From contig MU623343.1 in NCBI GenBank assembly GCA_025201765.1, positions 248,001 through 312,000 of the forward strand: DNA of 64,000 nucleotides, given 5' to 3'. Under the pieces are notes generated by a model. The model had not been told where the DNA came from. It searched no databases and saw only the letters and a program-made list of their open reading frames with translations. This document shows, piece after piece, positions 33,036-46,670 of this stretch. The translations under genes were made by a program, and so were the position numbers. This stretch comes from Daldinia sp. FL1419 (lineage: Eukaryota > Ascomycota > Sordariomycetes > Xylariales > Hypoxylaceae). The first letter of the stretch is position 1, and the number at the start of each line of letters is the position of its first letter.

Positions 33036-35792
33036 ATGGCCCCTAAGGATCCTAAAACGCATAACAGGACTTGCTCGGTTTGCGAAAAGATACTCTGGTT
33101 CCAGCTCCAACCCGAAGACATACTTGCGACACCACATCATGCCTCACGCCGCGCTTTAGAGGCGTCGGCGAAAACATGCCGACTGTGTTTTCTAGTACTT
33201 CGCGCTGCGATATCTAACTATCAGGATTCGCGGGGTAGGAGGAATGGCATGGGTTACTGGAGACAATTCAACGCTATAAATTACCACGAAGGTTCTAGCG
33301 TGCGCAAAATCACGTACGTAAAGGAGCTCGGGTCATGCATGCCAGCCACATCGACGGGGTATAATAACGGTGTTGGGAGTGCGGTTTTGGCGGCGACTGG
33401 CAATATCAAGGCCGATGGTAATCATGTAGGTGACGATCACCTGAGTCTTGAGGCACTTAGCATCGAGGAGGATTCGGCCGATCTGCCAGTCTGGCTTTAT
33501 GGTAACTGGTGGGCTATACGCGAGCCCAGTGACGTTAATGATACGTCCCATCTACGACTTATGGGAGTGGGAGCTCGATTTGGAAAGACTCAAAGTAACT
33601 TTGATGCCTTCAACAATAGACCCGACCAGATTAACCTGCGTGGAAGCGCGATTGGAATCTGCACAAGCGACGGTAAGTAGATATTACTGGGATTCCTAGC
33701 CACTGTTGAATAGCACGTAGCTAACCCCTTAAAGATAGCGTGTTTGATACCATACCGGGTCGGCTACGTGAGATAGATTCAGAGTCGGATGTCGCGATTA
33801 GCCGTCTTCAAAAGTGGATGAAAGACTGTGAATTGAACCATCCCTACTGCGGACGTCCGCAGCTTAACCCCTTACTGCCTACGCGTGTCATAGATGTCTT
33901 TGCTTCTGACCGTGGGGTATCAGTAGTGGAAACCAATGGTCGGAAAGGGAGGTACGTAACCCTAAGTCATTGCTGGGGTACGTCGTCGAGGTTGATGGCT
34001 ACTACGCAGACAATTGAAGATCTTAAATCAGGAATCGCCGTATCGTTTCTCCCCAAGACGTTCCGAGACGCGATTAAGATTACCCAGCGCCTCGGGATCA
34101 AGTACCTTTGGATAGACTGTTTGTGCATTGTTCAGGATGATCCTGAAGATTGGGAAAGGGAGGCGGCAGCGATGAGCCAGGTCTATCGTAACTCCCATTT
34201 GACGATATCAGCAGCAGCTTCGAAGGATAGCTACACTGGATGCTTTCCAAAGCGCGAGACGGATTCGTACGTCAGCCCCGCAAGTATATCGCTTGGGTAC
34301 GATATCCTTAGAGAGGCGACGGGACCGAGGAGCCACGAGTTGGCATTTGAACACACATCTCAGCCTGGAAAAAAGAACTCGATACACCTTTTCGAAGAAT
34401 GGTTACCAGGATCTAGTTTCTACTTCCCCCAAAGGATGGGGATGGGGTCGTTCGGAAAGAGATACGACCCGATCGCCGACGAGCCTCTCAGCTCGCGGGC
34501 ATGGACTCTGCAGGAACGTCTGCTTTCTCGGCGTCTTATTCACTACGCCCGCGACCAGATGTACTTCGAGTGCGAGAGTTGTATTCAGTCCGAAGACGGG
34601 TTCATGTTTAATGATATCTACTTTAGCATGAAACGTCTTCTAGATACTCAATGCATACGATATATGGATCACGGACTCTCCCAGGCAACCGGGATATCCT
34701 TCATTGTCGGCCACGAAGCTGGGGGGAAGTACCCTGGAATTAGATGGCAGGGTGGATGGGTGTCCCTGGTTGAGAACTATACGATGCGCAATTTGACAGT
34801 CCAGAGCGATAAGCTCACTGCATTGGCTGGTGTGGCGAGAGCGGTAGCAGAAGAGACGCAGGATCGCTACTACGCGGGTTTATGGCAGAGACATTTCATG
34901 GAGGATCTGTGTTGGCGGATGTATCCATACGAGGAGATAGAAGACCGAAGGGATGCGAAGACCACCCCGCTAACGGGGAAACACTTGGGGACTGTCCGGA
35001 GGCCACCTGAGTATCGAGCACCTAGCTGGTCTTGGGCATCTCTCGATGGACCTGTCAAGTATGTCCCGTTATCGTTCGGGAACATAGTCGCCACGATTAT
35101 TAATTGTTCAACTGTTCCTGCTGGCAAGGACCCCTACGGTAGGGTATCGGGTGGCAAGCTGGACATCGAGGTAAGGCGAAAATTTCTAATAATAGTAACG
35201 TAAATCATTCAGCTAGCTAACCCTTTAACAGGGTCCTATTTACGAAGTTAAACCCCATGTCCCGAAGAAGAGGTGGGATCGACACGGTATTCCAGTAGAA
35301 ATTGATCTAGAAGACGACCGTGGAATATCGGCCGGGAGCCTGCATCTGGATGTGGCAGAAGAATCGATCTCGTACCCCTGCTACGCCTTGTTCCTGGATC
35401 CTTCGAAAGCTTTAATCCTGCGTACCAAGGAGCTAGAACCCAAGCGCAACGACGATGGGACCGAAGACCCCGACGTTTTGGTTTCCAAACCGGTTCTGTC
35501 GACGCCGGACGTCAATCGCAACATAGCTGACCGTCCGGAGATGAAGAATTTCGTGTTCCAAGCCATATGGCAGGTTGTTCGCATCGGAGTTGGAGTATTT
35601 ATCAAGGAGCCGACGAAAAATAAAGACCGACCCGAGGATGAGGACGAGGACGAGGATGAAAAGGAGCCGAAGGTGTGGGACGAGGCGAAGCAGGGGAAGC
35701 TGACGCTAGATAAGATCCTACACGTCCAGGGAGACGAGTCGTGGGGGCCGGTCAAGAAGGATGATCCCAAAGTATGGGTTACGATAGTATAA
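33036..35792 (+). CDS. HET-domain protein (allorecognition family)
   Basis: Three exons (33036-33672, 33735-35170, 35232-35792) give 877 residues with correct phases and GTAAGT/GTAAGG donors. The N-terminus carries paired cysteines (CSVC and CRLC). The HET domain begins near residue 290 with RYVTLSHCWG, continues through LGIKYLWIDCLCIVQDD and the VYRNSHLTISAAAS block, and includes AWTLQERLLSRRLIHY. RAPSWSWASLDG near the end of the second exon is the usual C-terminal landmark. The tail is acidic (EDEDEDEDEKEP). HET domains trigger cell death or growth arrest after fusion of incompatible hyphae; the partner and allele specificity cannot be read from sequence. It looks intact. Confidence 0.92.
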
Positions 35793-36011
35793 TTATATTT
35801 GCATTGTACTATACAGTAAAAATAGCAAGTACTCATTTGGCATTGGTTAAGCTATTTGCCCCTTGCAGCAGTAATCGCATTCGCCAAGGTGAAGTAGAAC
35901 ACCCCATCTCGAGAACGAATATAGGTGCAGTTAATTGACGCGGGTATTATGGCATTATGTTATTACATCGACACTCTCAGCACTAAGTACGAAGGAACCG
36001 TAACCATTCCT

Positions 36012-37258
36012 TCATTCCTCCGAAACTCTCCACACGAGCTTCTCCCCGCTCACGCCCCCCGTGCGAAGCAGTTGCAGCGCCTTGGTAGCTCTCTCGAGCA
36101 AGGTACGTCCTTCGACGACGCGAATGCGGTTCGGTACCACGTGCCCTGCGGCTAGCATCTGAGGCATTATCTCTAATTGGAGTTTCTCCTTGAAGAGTGG
36201 GTTCTGATGCGTTGATTGGTGGTTAGTTTGATGCTGAATGTGTTTGAGTAGGTAGGTACTTGGAAAGGGGGAGGACTTACTCTCCAGTAAAAGAATGTTC
36301 GCACTCCGCGCACGTTGACGCCTTCGGCCCATTGCGCGCTGGTGCTGGCGTCCATGGAGTACTCGGGCGCTACTGTTTCTGTGGCGTGCTTCAAAATGAC
36401 TGGCAGCATGATGGCGACCGTCGTGCCGCTCTGAGCTATCTTGGAAATTGGGCACACGGAGCCCTCTTGTGAGCCGATGCAGTCGACTATCATGGGGAAA
36501 GCCGGGTCATCTCTTTTTTTAAATGTCCTTAGCAAGTCGTCGACTATTGTTGGACTCCTGTAGTCAAAGGCTTCTTCGACACCGAGTTGCTTCAGGAACT
36601 CATGATGGCGCGGCGATGCAGTCGCGATTAAGTGACGGTAGCCGTAGAACTTTAAGACTTGAATGGTGAGTTGTCCCACTGACGACGCAGCACCCCAGAT
36701 TAAGATGCGGTCGTCCGCCCTGGGCGGCACGTAGTCTTCAGGCTTCGGCCACGGGGTAGGAAGCCCCAAGTCGGTGGAGATGGTGTTAAACGCCGTGACG
36801 AAGTTCTCGGGTAGTGTTACTGCCTCTTCCATTGAGATGTTGTCAGGAACCTACGAAGTTGTTAGCTTGCGATACTACAGCGAGAGCTTATTGGTTCTTC
36901 AAAGTCTTTAGGCGTCACATACCTTTCCAAAAACCCATTCCGGAGCTGTGGCATATTCTTGATGAGCCTTCCACTTTGGTTGCTGATGGGCGAAGCCAAA
37001 CACTCTATCGCCAACCTTTAAGTGCTTCACATTAGGCCCGACTTCGACAACGATACCGCCTGAAGTATGGCCAGTTCTAAACGGTGTTTCAATTAAGAGC
37101 CCGCCGTCCGCCTGATGAAGGTCTAGGGGTGTAGAGGCTGTCCATTGAACATGAACACGAACTTCATCACCTACAGGTGGGATTGTGGGAAATTCATGGA
37201 TTTCATAAGGGGCTCGAGGAGCCACTATGACAAGACCGTTATGAGTTGGGGTCGACAT
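36012..37258 (-). CDS. MDR-family (zinc-independent) oxidoreductase
   Basis: Three exons (36923-37258, 36281-36850, 36012-36203) give 365 residues. The N-terminal catalytic domain shows GDEVRVHVQW and the GHTSGGIVVEVGPNVK stretch, ending in KVGDRVFGFAH. The nucleotide-binding domain has WGAASSVGQLTIQVLKFYGY, an NADP(H)-type glycine motif. Zinc-ligand cysteines of classical alcohol dehydrogenases are missing. This matches fungal zinc-binding dehydrogenase-like / quinone oxidoreductase (enoyl-reductase-like) proteins. It would be a cytosolic NADPH-dependent reductase of quinones, enals or similar; the substrate is unknown. Introns are canonical, with GTATGT and GTAAGT donors. Without a neighbouring synthase I see no reason to place it in a secondary-metabolite cluster. 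Confidence 0.88.
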
Positions 37259-38109
37259 GATGACTTACTTTCACAACAATTTGCTAATAGGATAATAGTC
37301 CAGTTGGTGTTGCTACCACTAATCCATCCAGTTTAGACCTACGAAGATAACTTCAATTTTATACTCGCCGGCTTGCTTACAAATGTCAACTCCTTCCCAG
37401 AACGAGTCAGTGTATTTATAATCGAATGTATGGAGCTTGTTACATATAACCAACTACGCTAATCCGGTTTTGGATCGCAGCACTAACGATGCTAACCAAC
37501 ATGTTGTTTGAGAAGCTTTGGAGGTTAGGTCATTGAGTGATTGAAAAGGAAACATTGCACGAGGTCGAGGGTTGGGTTTAGCTTAAATGGAATAGTCCAT
37601 TCTAAATAACTTGATAAAGTTGGCTGTGATTAATTAAATGATGCTCCTTGAATATTCTACGAGCTTCGATTGCTCCCTTAACCTGTTGGTTGTGGACTAC
37701 AATTCTCTTACACGATGATACCATCTGACGGCCCCACTCTTGCTTCTCATTAGGATTGATGAAGACTTTATAACGAGTTGCTATTGATGCTGTTACGGCA
37801 ATTACGTAATAGATTGATCGACTTTCTAGGTTAGTATGTTTTCCTTTGTTTATTGACTATTGACTATTAACTAGTATTATTAGTAAGAATATAGACTTAT
37901 ACCTACATTAAGGAGTTCAAATACTACTTAAATCTGGTTAGTCAAGAAGGAAAGGTAATAGTAATTTCGCTCTAGTTGGGAGATTTATACTTCATTATCA
38001 TTAGACATCATTTAGTAATACATGTGCTACGAGTGACATGACCCAGGAGGTCTTCATTATATAGATAGCATTCTCCCGAATCCCTAAACCCCACTGCCTT
38101 GTACACATC
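37259..38109. other. intergenic, AT-rich
   Basis: It lies between two minus-strand genes. No gene is supported. Confidence 0.4.
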
Positions 38110-40386
38110 TTAATACGCGACCTGCGCATTAAGCCCAGCCAGTTCTCTGTCAAAGTTCCTGTGTTGGGAAACTTGGTACCAGAACTTCTCCAGAAGACCA
38201 GCTCCCTCCTTTGCGATCGTTACAGTCTCCTTCAAGCTGTCGGGTGAGACGCGGCTCATTGTGACAACACCGTAAGACTCAACTGCTTTGTCGTCTGTCG
38301 ATACGTGAATCTCGGGTAAGGCGAAAGCCAACTTGAACAACTCGACGGCCTCTCCGGTACCACCAATAGCCTTCAAGTGTCCAAAAGCTTCGCGGAGCCA
38401 GTGCATGGCACGTCCACTTTTAGATAGGGTCTTGATAGATTCGGCACCGCCGGGAACGAAGACTGCATCAAACATGGTTGATCGCATGCCCTCGAGGTGA
38501 TGATCGGGTTTGACGCCACTACCAGGTTCCTTCGATGCGCCAGCTGGGAAAATCTCCGATCTCCGTGTTCCAATAGTGAAAGGCAACGCGCTGGACGCCA
38601 AGACCGCGCCCTTGACCGCGCTGTAAACAGTGTTATCAAAGCCGTCGGCAATGATAATTGCAATTCTTCGACTGGCAATCGTTGGCTTCGCCGGAGGGAA
38701 TTCGAGCTGGCTAAGCTTGCTGGCCTTCTTGCCGTGGTTCGGTCGGGTCTGCTTCCCGGGCTTCGGTCCTCCAACTAACTCGGCTACGGTCTGGGCAAGG
38801 CCCAAGTCGATATCGGCTAATCGTTGCGACATGCGCTCGTAGACGATGGGGTCGTCGCAGTGGTCTAATTCGAACGAGAATGCGGCGGCGACGTGATTCT
38901 TCTCGGGCTCCGATAAGCTGTTATAGAATAGCTGAGCCTGGTTGTAGTGCTCCCGGAACTTGGCGCTCTTAGCTCGCGCCTTGATACCTTGGACATTAAA
39001 GGGAGGTTCCGGGTAAGCCCCTTCTTGCGCAGTGGCTGGTGGTCGAGCTTCAAATCTGTTGGGCCAGTAGTTAACTTGTCCCTTGGTGATGGTGTGTCGG
39101 CCTTGACCATCTCGGTTGAAGTTCATAACGGGGCAGACTGGCTTGTTAATAGGGAGTTCTTGCCAATTGATTCCTAGACGGGACAGCTGTGTATCGAAGT
39201 AACTGAAGCTACGTCCTTGTAGGAGAGGGTCGTCCGAATGGGCGATTCCCGGAACCATGTGCGATGTGCAAAATGCGACTTGTTCGGTCTGGGGGAAATA
39301 TTCGTCGACGTTTCGGTTTAGCTCAAGTTCACCAATGTATCGGACTGGGATGAGATCTTCGGGCCAAAGCTTCGTCGCATCGAGGATATCGAAGTCGAAA
39401 TCGTGCTCCCGAGACTCCGGAATCACCTGAATTCCGAATTTCCACTTCGGATAAGCACCATTCTCGATCGCCTCCCATAAATCCTTGCGATGGAAATCGG
39501 GATCCTGGCCTGCTATCTTCAAAGCCTCATCCCATACTAACGAGTGCACACCAAGTTCGGGCGTAAAGTGGAACTTGACGAAGTGACGCTCGCCTTTCTT
39601 GTTAATTAAGACAAAAGTGTTTACACCAAAACCCTGCATCATTCGGTACGATCGCGGGATCGCTCGGTCCGACATCGTCCACATATACATGTGAGTGGCT
39701 TCGGTGTGCATGTACACGAAATCCCAGAAATTGTTGTGGGCTGATTGAGCCTGCGGTACTTCGTTATGAGGCTCGGGCTTCACAGCGTGAACAACATCCG
39801 GAAATTTGATAGCGTCTTGAATGAAGAAGACTGGGATATTGTTTCCGACGATATCCCAATTACCCTCCTGCGTATAAAACTTGACAGCGAACCCGCGCAC
39901 ATCACGCACAGTGTCGGCGCTACCACGAGACCCTTGCACAGTGGAGAATCGGACGAAGACCGGAGTCTCACGAGAAGTGTCCGTGAGAATTCCCGCCATC
40001 GACACGTCTTCGGCACTCTCGAACAGCCGGAAGTTACCGAACGCACCAGCGCCTCGCGCGTGCACAACTCGTTCGGGAATGCGCTCATGATCGAATCTGT
40101 GAATCTGCAATAGAGATCAGTGCTAGTTCAACTAATGGGAGTCCGTACCGCTAACCCTTTCTCTAGCAAACGAATCCTCCAAAAGCATAGGACCAGTCTT
40201 GTCATTGCTAGCTACTCGTAGCCATTCGTCGACATTGCCCATCTTCACGCCAAAGTCGGAAGTGATCCTGTCATTGGGCGACACCGTCTGGCTGACAGCG
40301 TCAAGGTCAGCGACCTTGCGGCCTTTCTCTCCGCCAACCATACTTTTCACTTTCTGCGCAGTATCTGAGATGATACCGGATGACAT
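38110..40386 (-). CDS. large-subunit (clade 2) catalase
   Basis: Two exons (40156-40386, 38110-40104; 51-bp intron with GTTAGC donor) give 741 residues. The catalase core shows RVVHARGAGAFGNF with the distal-heme His (about 94) and DIVGNNIPVFFIQDAIKFPD with the catalytic Asn. RSFSYFDTQLSRLG carries the proximal Tyr heme ligand. After residue about 570 a C-terminal DJ-1/PfpI-like flavodoxin fold follows (IAIIIADGFDNTVYSAV...VFVPGGAESI), the mark of large-subunit catalases. There is no obvious signal peptide, so it resembles the cytosolic, spore-type catalases (Aspergillus CatA group) rather than the secreted CatB group. It degrades H2O2 to water and oxygen as a tetramer. All landmark residues are present. 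Confidence 0.95.
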
Positions 40387-41980
40387 AAGGGGCGATTGGG
40401 CGAAGCCGGGTTGAGAAGATGGGAAGGATTACGGTGAAGAAATATGGGATGAGAACCTAACCTAGAAATTATGCGAACGCGTCTGCATCTTCCCTTCTTG
40501 TAGTAGAATTGTAGGTTTCCTAATCCCGCATCTGTCCCGCATCCGTCCCGCACTTGCAAGCAGACATCCGCACGTCCACAAGTCGCCATCTCACACAGAA
40601 TTGCGTGGCGCGACATGTCATTGACGTCAGGAAACCATCACGACCACGAAAAATAGCTGGGTTCAGACTGAATGCCGGGCTAGATGTGGAGATGGTCAAA
40701 TAATATAGTGGACTGGCTTCCCAGTTCGCGAGTAAACCCCGAATTGTTCGTGGGATAGTTCAAAGTGTTGATGTAATACATAATTACTTGGAGCATTTTA
40801 TCTCGTCATATCCCTGTCATCCTGAGCTATCCTAAGCCATCCTAAGCTAGACTATATCGGCGACGAACCAATCATATCGTCCATATTAGAATACGACCAC
40901 CGCATCGGGAAAGCTCGGTTATCTACCGAGACTACGTAGTATCGCCGTTGAAACGTCGCCCAATAACTCAAGAGGGATTAGTGATGGTGGTGGATCTAAA
41001 CATGACTTGACATAAGTTATAACTAACTAATAATTGAATGCAATTAGGTAATGTTCTTAGGAGCAAGAGTTCCTTAAATTTATCATGGCTAGTTATACAA
41101 ATTGACTATTCTCATTGGTCGATTCTTAAGAAATAGCTTATGTCCAATGCCGCATTTCTGTTCCGAAGAGGGGAATTCATAAGTAACCAGCTTCTACACG
41201 TGTAATAGCTACCCAGACACTGCGGAGTCGATAAATATTCAAATAAGTTGAGCCTTTCTTTTATCTACCAACCAACCACCCAAAGTCACTACACTGTGAG
41301 ATTTTTCGTTTTCTTCTAAAATGGTGCTCTGAATAGCAAGCTCGCGAGTCTAGCAAGGCCATATCCGTTAGCAAGCTTCAAAGTTAAAAGTCTCGGAGCA
41401 CAATTCTTACCGTAACTCGTGTATAGATGTAGTAGTCTCAATTTCATGGTTCCGTGTTATGTCGTAACATCGACGAGTAAGATACACCAGGTTAAATTGT
41501 GCTCATTCCCTACAATACTTGTTTAACAATTCCTAGCTTCTCCGAATAGAAGTCTCAGTAACGGGAATTATGGGTATGAATCCCTTTCCAAAGTGAAGAC
41601 ACTCTGTTAGAAGGCAATCACAATTGGCAGTCAAAGTGCGTTACTAGAAGATGGTGTAATACAACGTAAAATTCATATCTAATCCCGAAATACCTATAAA
41701 AAGAGTGTCGTTATTCGTAAAGCATCAGACCGTCTCCCAAACTCATAAGAATATCATACTGGAGCGCTATTTCGCTCGCAAGCCCTTCCTGGGTATGAAA
41801 AGAAAACTAAAACCAGCAACCCTGACTCGTTAGATCGTTTGTTCGTAATCGTCCTCTCCCATCCCATTCTGCTGAATTTCCAAACACAGCCGCTAACATA
41901 TGGGGGCTGTTGAAGTTATCCCGTTGTCCGGATTCCCGTCTGACTGTTGGAAAATCCAAAAGGTGCCAATTTTCATCACC
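40387..41980. other. intergenic, promoter side of catalase
   Basis: No gene is supported. A short repeat of ATCCTAAGC-type phrases lies near 40820-40850. The region holds the catalase promoter and the 3' end of the next minus-strand gene. Confidence 0.4.
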
Positions 41981-43584
41981 TCAATAAGGACCAGAATAAG
42001 TCGAAGAGGTACGGGGCAAGTACTGGTATTGGTCCAGTTGCTCCGACTCGGATACAAAACTAGAAAAGCCGGGCAGCTCTTGGGCTGTTGTCTGGTCAAT
42101 TTGATCATCACCAAAAGAAGTTGGCACCTGATGGTTGAGGTGCTGGAGGTCCGTGGTACCCTGAAGCTGGCCATACGGGCTAGTTTCTCCATTGCCAGCC
42201 TGCGAGATCCCCAGACCAAGGCCGTAGCCCGTTCTTCCGGTATTCGAATAGCCCGTGTTCGGTCCCGTCTCATGGGTCCATTCGAACGACGTAGGGGCTA
42301 AACGTTCATTGTTGTAACCTTGGAGGGACATGGGGAAGGGTATATTAGACCCTGCGGGAATACTAGGGCCTTGAATATACGTGCTCGTTGTAGGAAGGAG
42401 TAAAGGTCTCCGAGATAGGTCCGATGCTCGGCTAGAATCCATAGGAGCGTACCTTCCTGAGGTCCCCTTGTCTTCCGCTGGCTTTGTGGAGCTATTCGTT
42501 GCGGTTTTCTTTTCTTCAGCCTTGCCAGATTTTGATTGACGGCCACGCTTCTTGGCCTTGGTGACCTTACTTTCAAAGGTCGTAGACCGTTTCTTCACAG
42601 TGCCGTATCTCTGTCCGTCTTTCCCTATGAGCTCGCCATCCTTTGTGGCCTTAATGCCTTTTTCCTGTGCCATGCGGATGCCGATTGCGTTCTGGACGTC
42701 TCGCTCGCTATTCAATTTTCTGTTCGTCGCCTTCTGCTTTTAGGGTGTCAGTTGCGTCTTTCAATTCGATTGTGTTTATAGTACTTACGTTGAGTTCTGT
42801 TCGTGGTCGCCAAGCAAGCCGATGCTTAAAGGTAGCATCTTTGAAGAGAGATGTTACCACATCCTTAGATGTCTAAGACAGTTAGCATTAAGATATTAAC
42901 AGTTTCAATCAGTCATGTAACATACTCTAAGAGCATCGCAAACTGCGTGAAATCTCTCCGTAAAGGATCCGTATGTGTTGAAAGGGGGTTCCTTGCGGTA
43001 GAGGTAGTTCGGAAGTCTGCACTGACCCTGCTGTGCGTCGCGTGTTGACATCTAAGCAAAAATTAGCATATAGACTTGAAATTGGGTTCATATATTCTTA
43101 CCAACAAGGGCCAGAGGACCAACTCGAACTCTAAATCGGCATAATCGCCTCGTTTGAGACGTTTGATTCCCTGTGAATCCTCGGGTTCGTACGTCTGGGT
43201 ATAGTCATTTGCAGCCTCGAAGAGCTGCTTTACTAGTATCTGTTGTCCCTGTTGGCTCATCGGGAAATCAGAACAATCTCCTCCTCGGCGGTTGTGCATA
43301 TTCAAGTATTGATCGTGGACTTGACGGAAATGAGCAAAGTCTTGAATCATCCCCTGATAGGTTCCAGTCTTGGAACCTAACATCTCCTTCATTTGGTCTC
43401 CCTGGTTAGCTGTATCTGGAGGGGATAGCATAGACATCCCTAGGTTCGCCGAAATTGCCATGGACACCTCATCCTGGGGGCAGGTGCTCGAATAGTTTAT
43501 GTAAGGAGGAGTGACAGGATCAGTAAAGCCGACGTATTGGTTCTCTGGCTGGCAAGTATAGATTTGTCGATTTCCCCTATACAT
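41981..43584 (-). CDS. unknown protein, probably nuclear
   Basis: Four exons (43102-43584, 42926-43051, 42789-42872, 41981-42736) join in frame into 482 residues. The last acceptor could also sit three bases on, dropping one Gln. A compact middle part contains LFEAANDYTQTYEPEDSQGI and KRGDYADLEFELVLWPLL, and the following exons give RLPNYLYRKEPPF and KHRLAWRPRTELN, all of which look evolutionarily constrained. A Lys/Arg-rich stretch (KVTKAKKRGRQSKSGKAEEKK) near residue 285 is a plausible nuclear localisation signal. The last 200 residues are low-complexity and Gln/Ser/Tyr-rich, like activation or scaffold regions. I do not recognise the family; a transcription-related role is inference. The gene's upstream side is long, AT-rich and pyrimidine-poor. 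Confidence 0.7.
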
Positions 43585-46500
43585 CTTCGGTCGGTAGGAA
43601 GAAGGTCGACAATATAAAGTAAAATAGGTAGAGTAATTGATTTATTTTGGTGGTTGGTTGGTTGATTTGTTCTAGTAGAGAGTATGAGTGAAGGGGCACG
43701 AGGAAGAAGGCTTATTGGAAGATAAGAGTAGAATGTCGATGGGATGGGTGTCTGTATATGTATGATTGAATACTGTGAAGAGGATTGGTAGAATCTGGCA
43801 GAGAGAGAGAGTGGGATCGAAGGTTTGATTTATATTTAATTGGAAAGAGGATTTGGTTACCTTAACGATTGTTCCACGAGTAATGGATCTCCTGTGTCAT
43901 GTAAGTATGTCGTGTAGGTAAAACCAAAGATAGTAGCAAGTCAGAAGATCAAGGAGAAAAGAATGGTAATTGTATTCGTGGTCGGGCAAAGTCGTGGATG
44001 GTGATTTAAGGGATTGGACGAAAAAGACACGACGAAAAGACATGAGACTTACTGATGTTTATATAGGTATGACGTCGAGAACTGCCAAATAGAACCAAGC
44101 AGATGGAGGAGGAAGATGACTCCTAATTAGGAAATTATGGTGAGTGACTGAAGTAGAGAAAGAATAATTGTAATAGAATGGTGATGCTGGTAAGGATGTA
44201 AAGGCATAGCCCGAGATGTTGGGACGTCCTGCCAATAAAAAAGCCAAAGGTTTACCAGAAATTCCCGAATTGGTAATACTTGTAGCACCTGTGCCTGGTA
44301 GAGGATAGAATAAAACAAATATGGTCCAGTGACTTATGATTGAAGTTTATTCGATCTGAACAAACCAAGGAGGTTGGAAAAAAAATAGGAGAGAACGAAT
44401 GTGCACGAGTACCTTCAATTGACCCACGTATGTTTTTTTAAAAGCTATTATTCGGCAGTCACGCTAAAAAGATGTCGAAATGGATTGGTTACTCATGTAT
44501 TTTTGAGTACCTTTTTCCCTATCTTGGTGGATTTCAAGGCAGAAATCAGTCGATGGAAAGAACGAACAGATCCCAGTAACCAATGGAAAAGAACAGTGAC
44601 TTCGATACGTACATTTAGCTAGCTAGCAAAGCTTATCGTTAATGCACGGGTCAAATCAATATTCTACTTTATGATTAGAACACTACAAGAACACCTACTT
44701 AATGGATTTTCCCATGTTTCCTTGGATTACAATAGTGGATCTAGGTAAAAATAAGATGGTTATTCCTGAGGGGGTAATACCCAATAGAGAATGTTACTAG
44801 GCGAGTGAGAACCTCGCTGTAAAGGAAACGTGGGCACTAAAATGTCCCATGACAAACTACTAGAGTATTACAGCTATCATGGAGATAGAGTCGGACTGCG
44901 AAGGAGATGAGTACCTAGGTAGGTAGGTAGGTAACTAGGTACGTAACCTACCTAGGTAAACCACTGATCAATAGATGACGAGATAGTAGATTTCTACAAA
45001 CAAAAGCTCACTAATTTCACAAGTTGCGAGCAAGGCCTATAAATTCTATAACCGTAAATAGTACCTAGAGTAGCCGTATCATTACCTACCTACCTACCTA
45101 GGGCGGCTATATTCCGAAAGGAAAATGGCCCAATCTATAAACGCTATAGCTAAAGAGATACATATAGAGTGATATTCGATAGCCGCAAAAGATTGAGGCT
45201 CAATGGCACAAAGCAATTGTTTTCGAGTACCGATATATCCACATAAATCTAGATGCCTCAAATATTATGCTTAGTACCTACCTACCGAGGTAGATACCTA
45301 GGCAATGAAAGACCTAGAACATTATTTATGGGACCCCATGCCCTTCCTGGAATAGGAAACGAGCAATTATCTTTCAATGATATCGTATGTGTTTTTTATT
45401 CCTTGGTTTCTCCCCTGTATAATCGATGTGGTTACTGATTCAGGTAACACTGATGCCAGGCAAACGTAGAACAAAGGGGAAAAAATACAGAGATAATCCA
45501 GAACATCAAATTAACATTTTAGATCGATCCAATTGACTGCCGTCCTTTCCTTTTCGGGTTAGATATCTTGGGTAGGTAAGTGCTCATGAGATGTGAAGTT
45601 GTATTAGTGACTGTACACAGTGAGTAAAACAGGTGCAAACAGCCGCTAACAACTGACGTTAACAAGAGACCCATTCTACATTGCTAGGCGCTACATTTAA
45701 TTGGCCCAGAATGTCGGTACCGTATGGTTCTTATCCATTGTACCTTCCTACAGCATCTTCCCCAACCTCACGTGTTTGGAATCCAGCCACCTTAGAAAAA
45801 CTTTGTACGACTTTATGCTCTCTCTCTTTTTTCACCCCGTTTTTGAATAAGTATTTACTTTATCCTAACCCTGTCGCAGCGTTTCTGAAATCAATCATTA
45901 CGGAAATGGTACGTCCCTCTAGCACATAGGCGTCATTTTGTCCTCGTTTATGAACCCGTACGTGGAAAAACTACGTTATTGGTAGATTTAAAATAGATAA
46001 GTAGTAATTCTACTTGAAAGCATAACATCTCATGATCTTTATTACTTAAAAACTGCTAATATACCTTGATCGTGTTGTATGTAGGTACGTACTTTTGCTT
46101 TATTCGTCTGGATAATGCCCTTAGAATTGATGTTTTTCATATCATCGTTCCATATCATTACAGCAAGTTTCATGCAGATAGTTAAGATGATATAACTGAT
46201 GGTTACTCAGGAAGCCTTAGATGACGTTCTAAGGAGGATCTGATAAGTTAAATTTGAGACAAGCTCCGATTTCGGTGTGGTTATCGGCTTCAAAATAGAG
46301 AGGCATCCGAAATATCATGGTATTCTCACGTGTTTCCACAATCACGATTCGACGATGGTTACGCTGACTATAATTTAGGGTATAATAAAGAATGTATTGA
46401 CTATCAACGTTCTGCGCAATAGCAATATGGGTATCAACGTCTACAACCCCCGATAAAAAATAAGTGTAGATCTATGAAATCTAGTTCCGGCCGGATCCAG

Positions 46501-46670
46501 GTCTTTCTGACCAATCTACGTAGAAATAAGTCTAGAGCAGATCAAGCTCCAGAAAGCATCATCAATCGCTTCATTGGCTGAAGGATTATATAAGGCTCAA
46601 ACACCCTGAAACTAATGTCATTACGGATCATTGATCCTAATACCGGCACCAACTAGTGGCATCGGAAGCT
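43585..46670. other. 3.1-kb gene-free region
   Basis: No gene is supported. TAGG/TACC repeats occur, including a 13-bp perfect inverted repeat at 44912-44924 / 44946-44958 and a TACC run at 45083-45100. The rest is AT-rich. Confidence 0.45.
44912..44958. repeat. TACCTAGGTAGGT inverted repeat
   Basis: TACCTAGGTAGGT (44912-44924) is exactly complementary in reverse to ACCTACCTAGGTA (44946-44958). The 21-bp spacer holds further GGTA units. The structure could form a hairpin. Confidence 0.85.

Noticed and set aside
36012..36455. Alternative minus-strand ORF over the end of the MDR gene
   Set aside because: It is an out-of-frame reading running through an intron of the oxidoreductase gene; only its last part is the true third exon.
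39745..40113. Plus-strand ORF of 122 codons
   Set aside because: Antisense to the catalase N-terminal exon, which has clear catalytic motifs.
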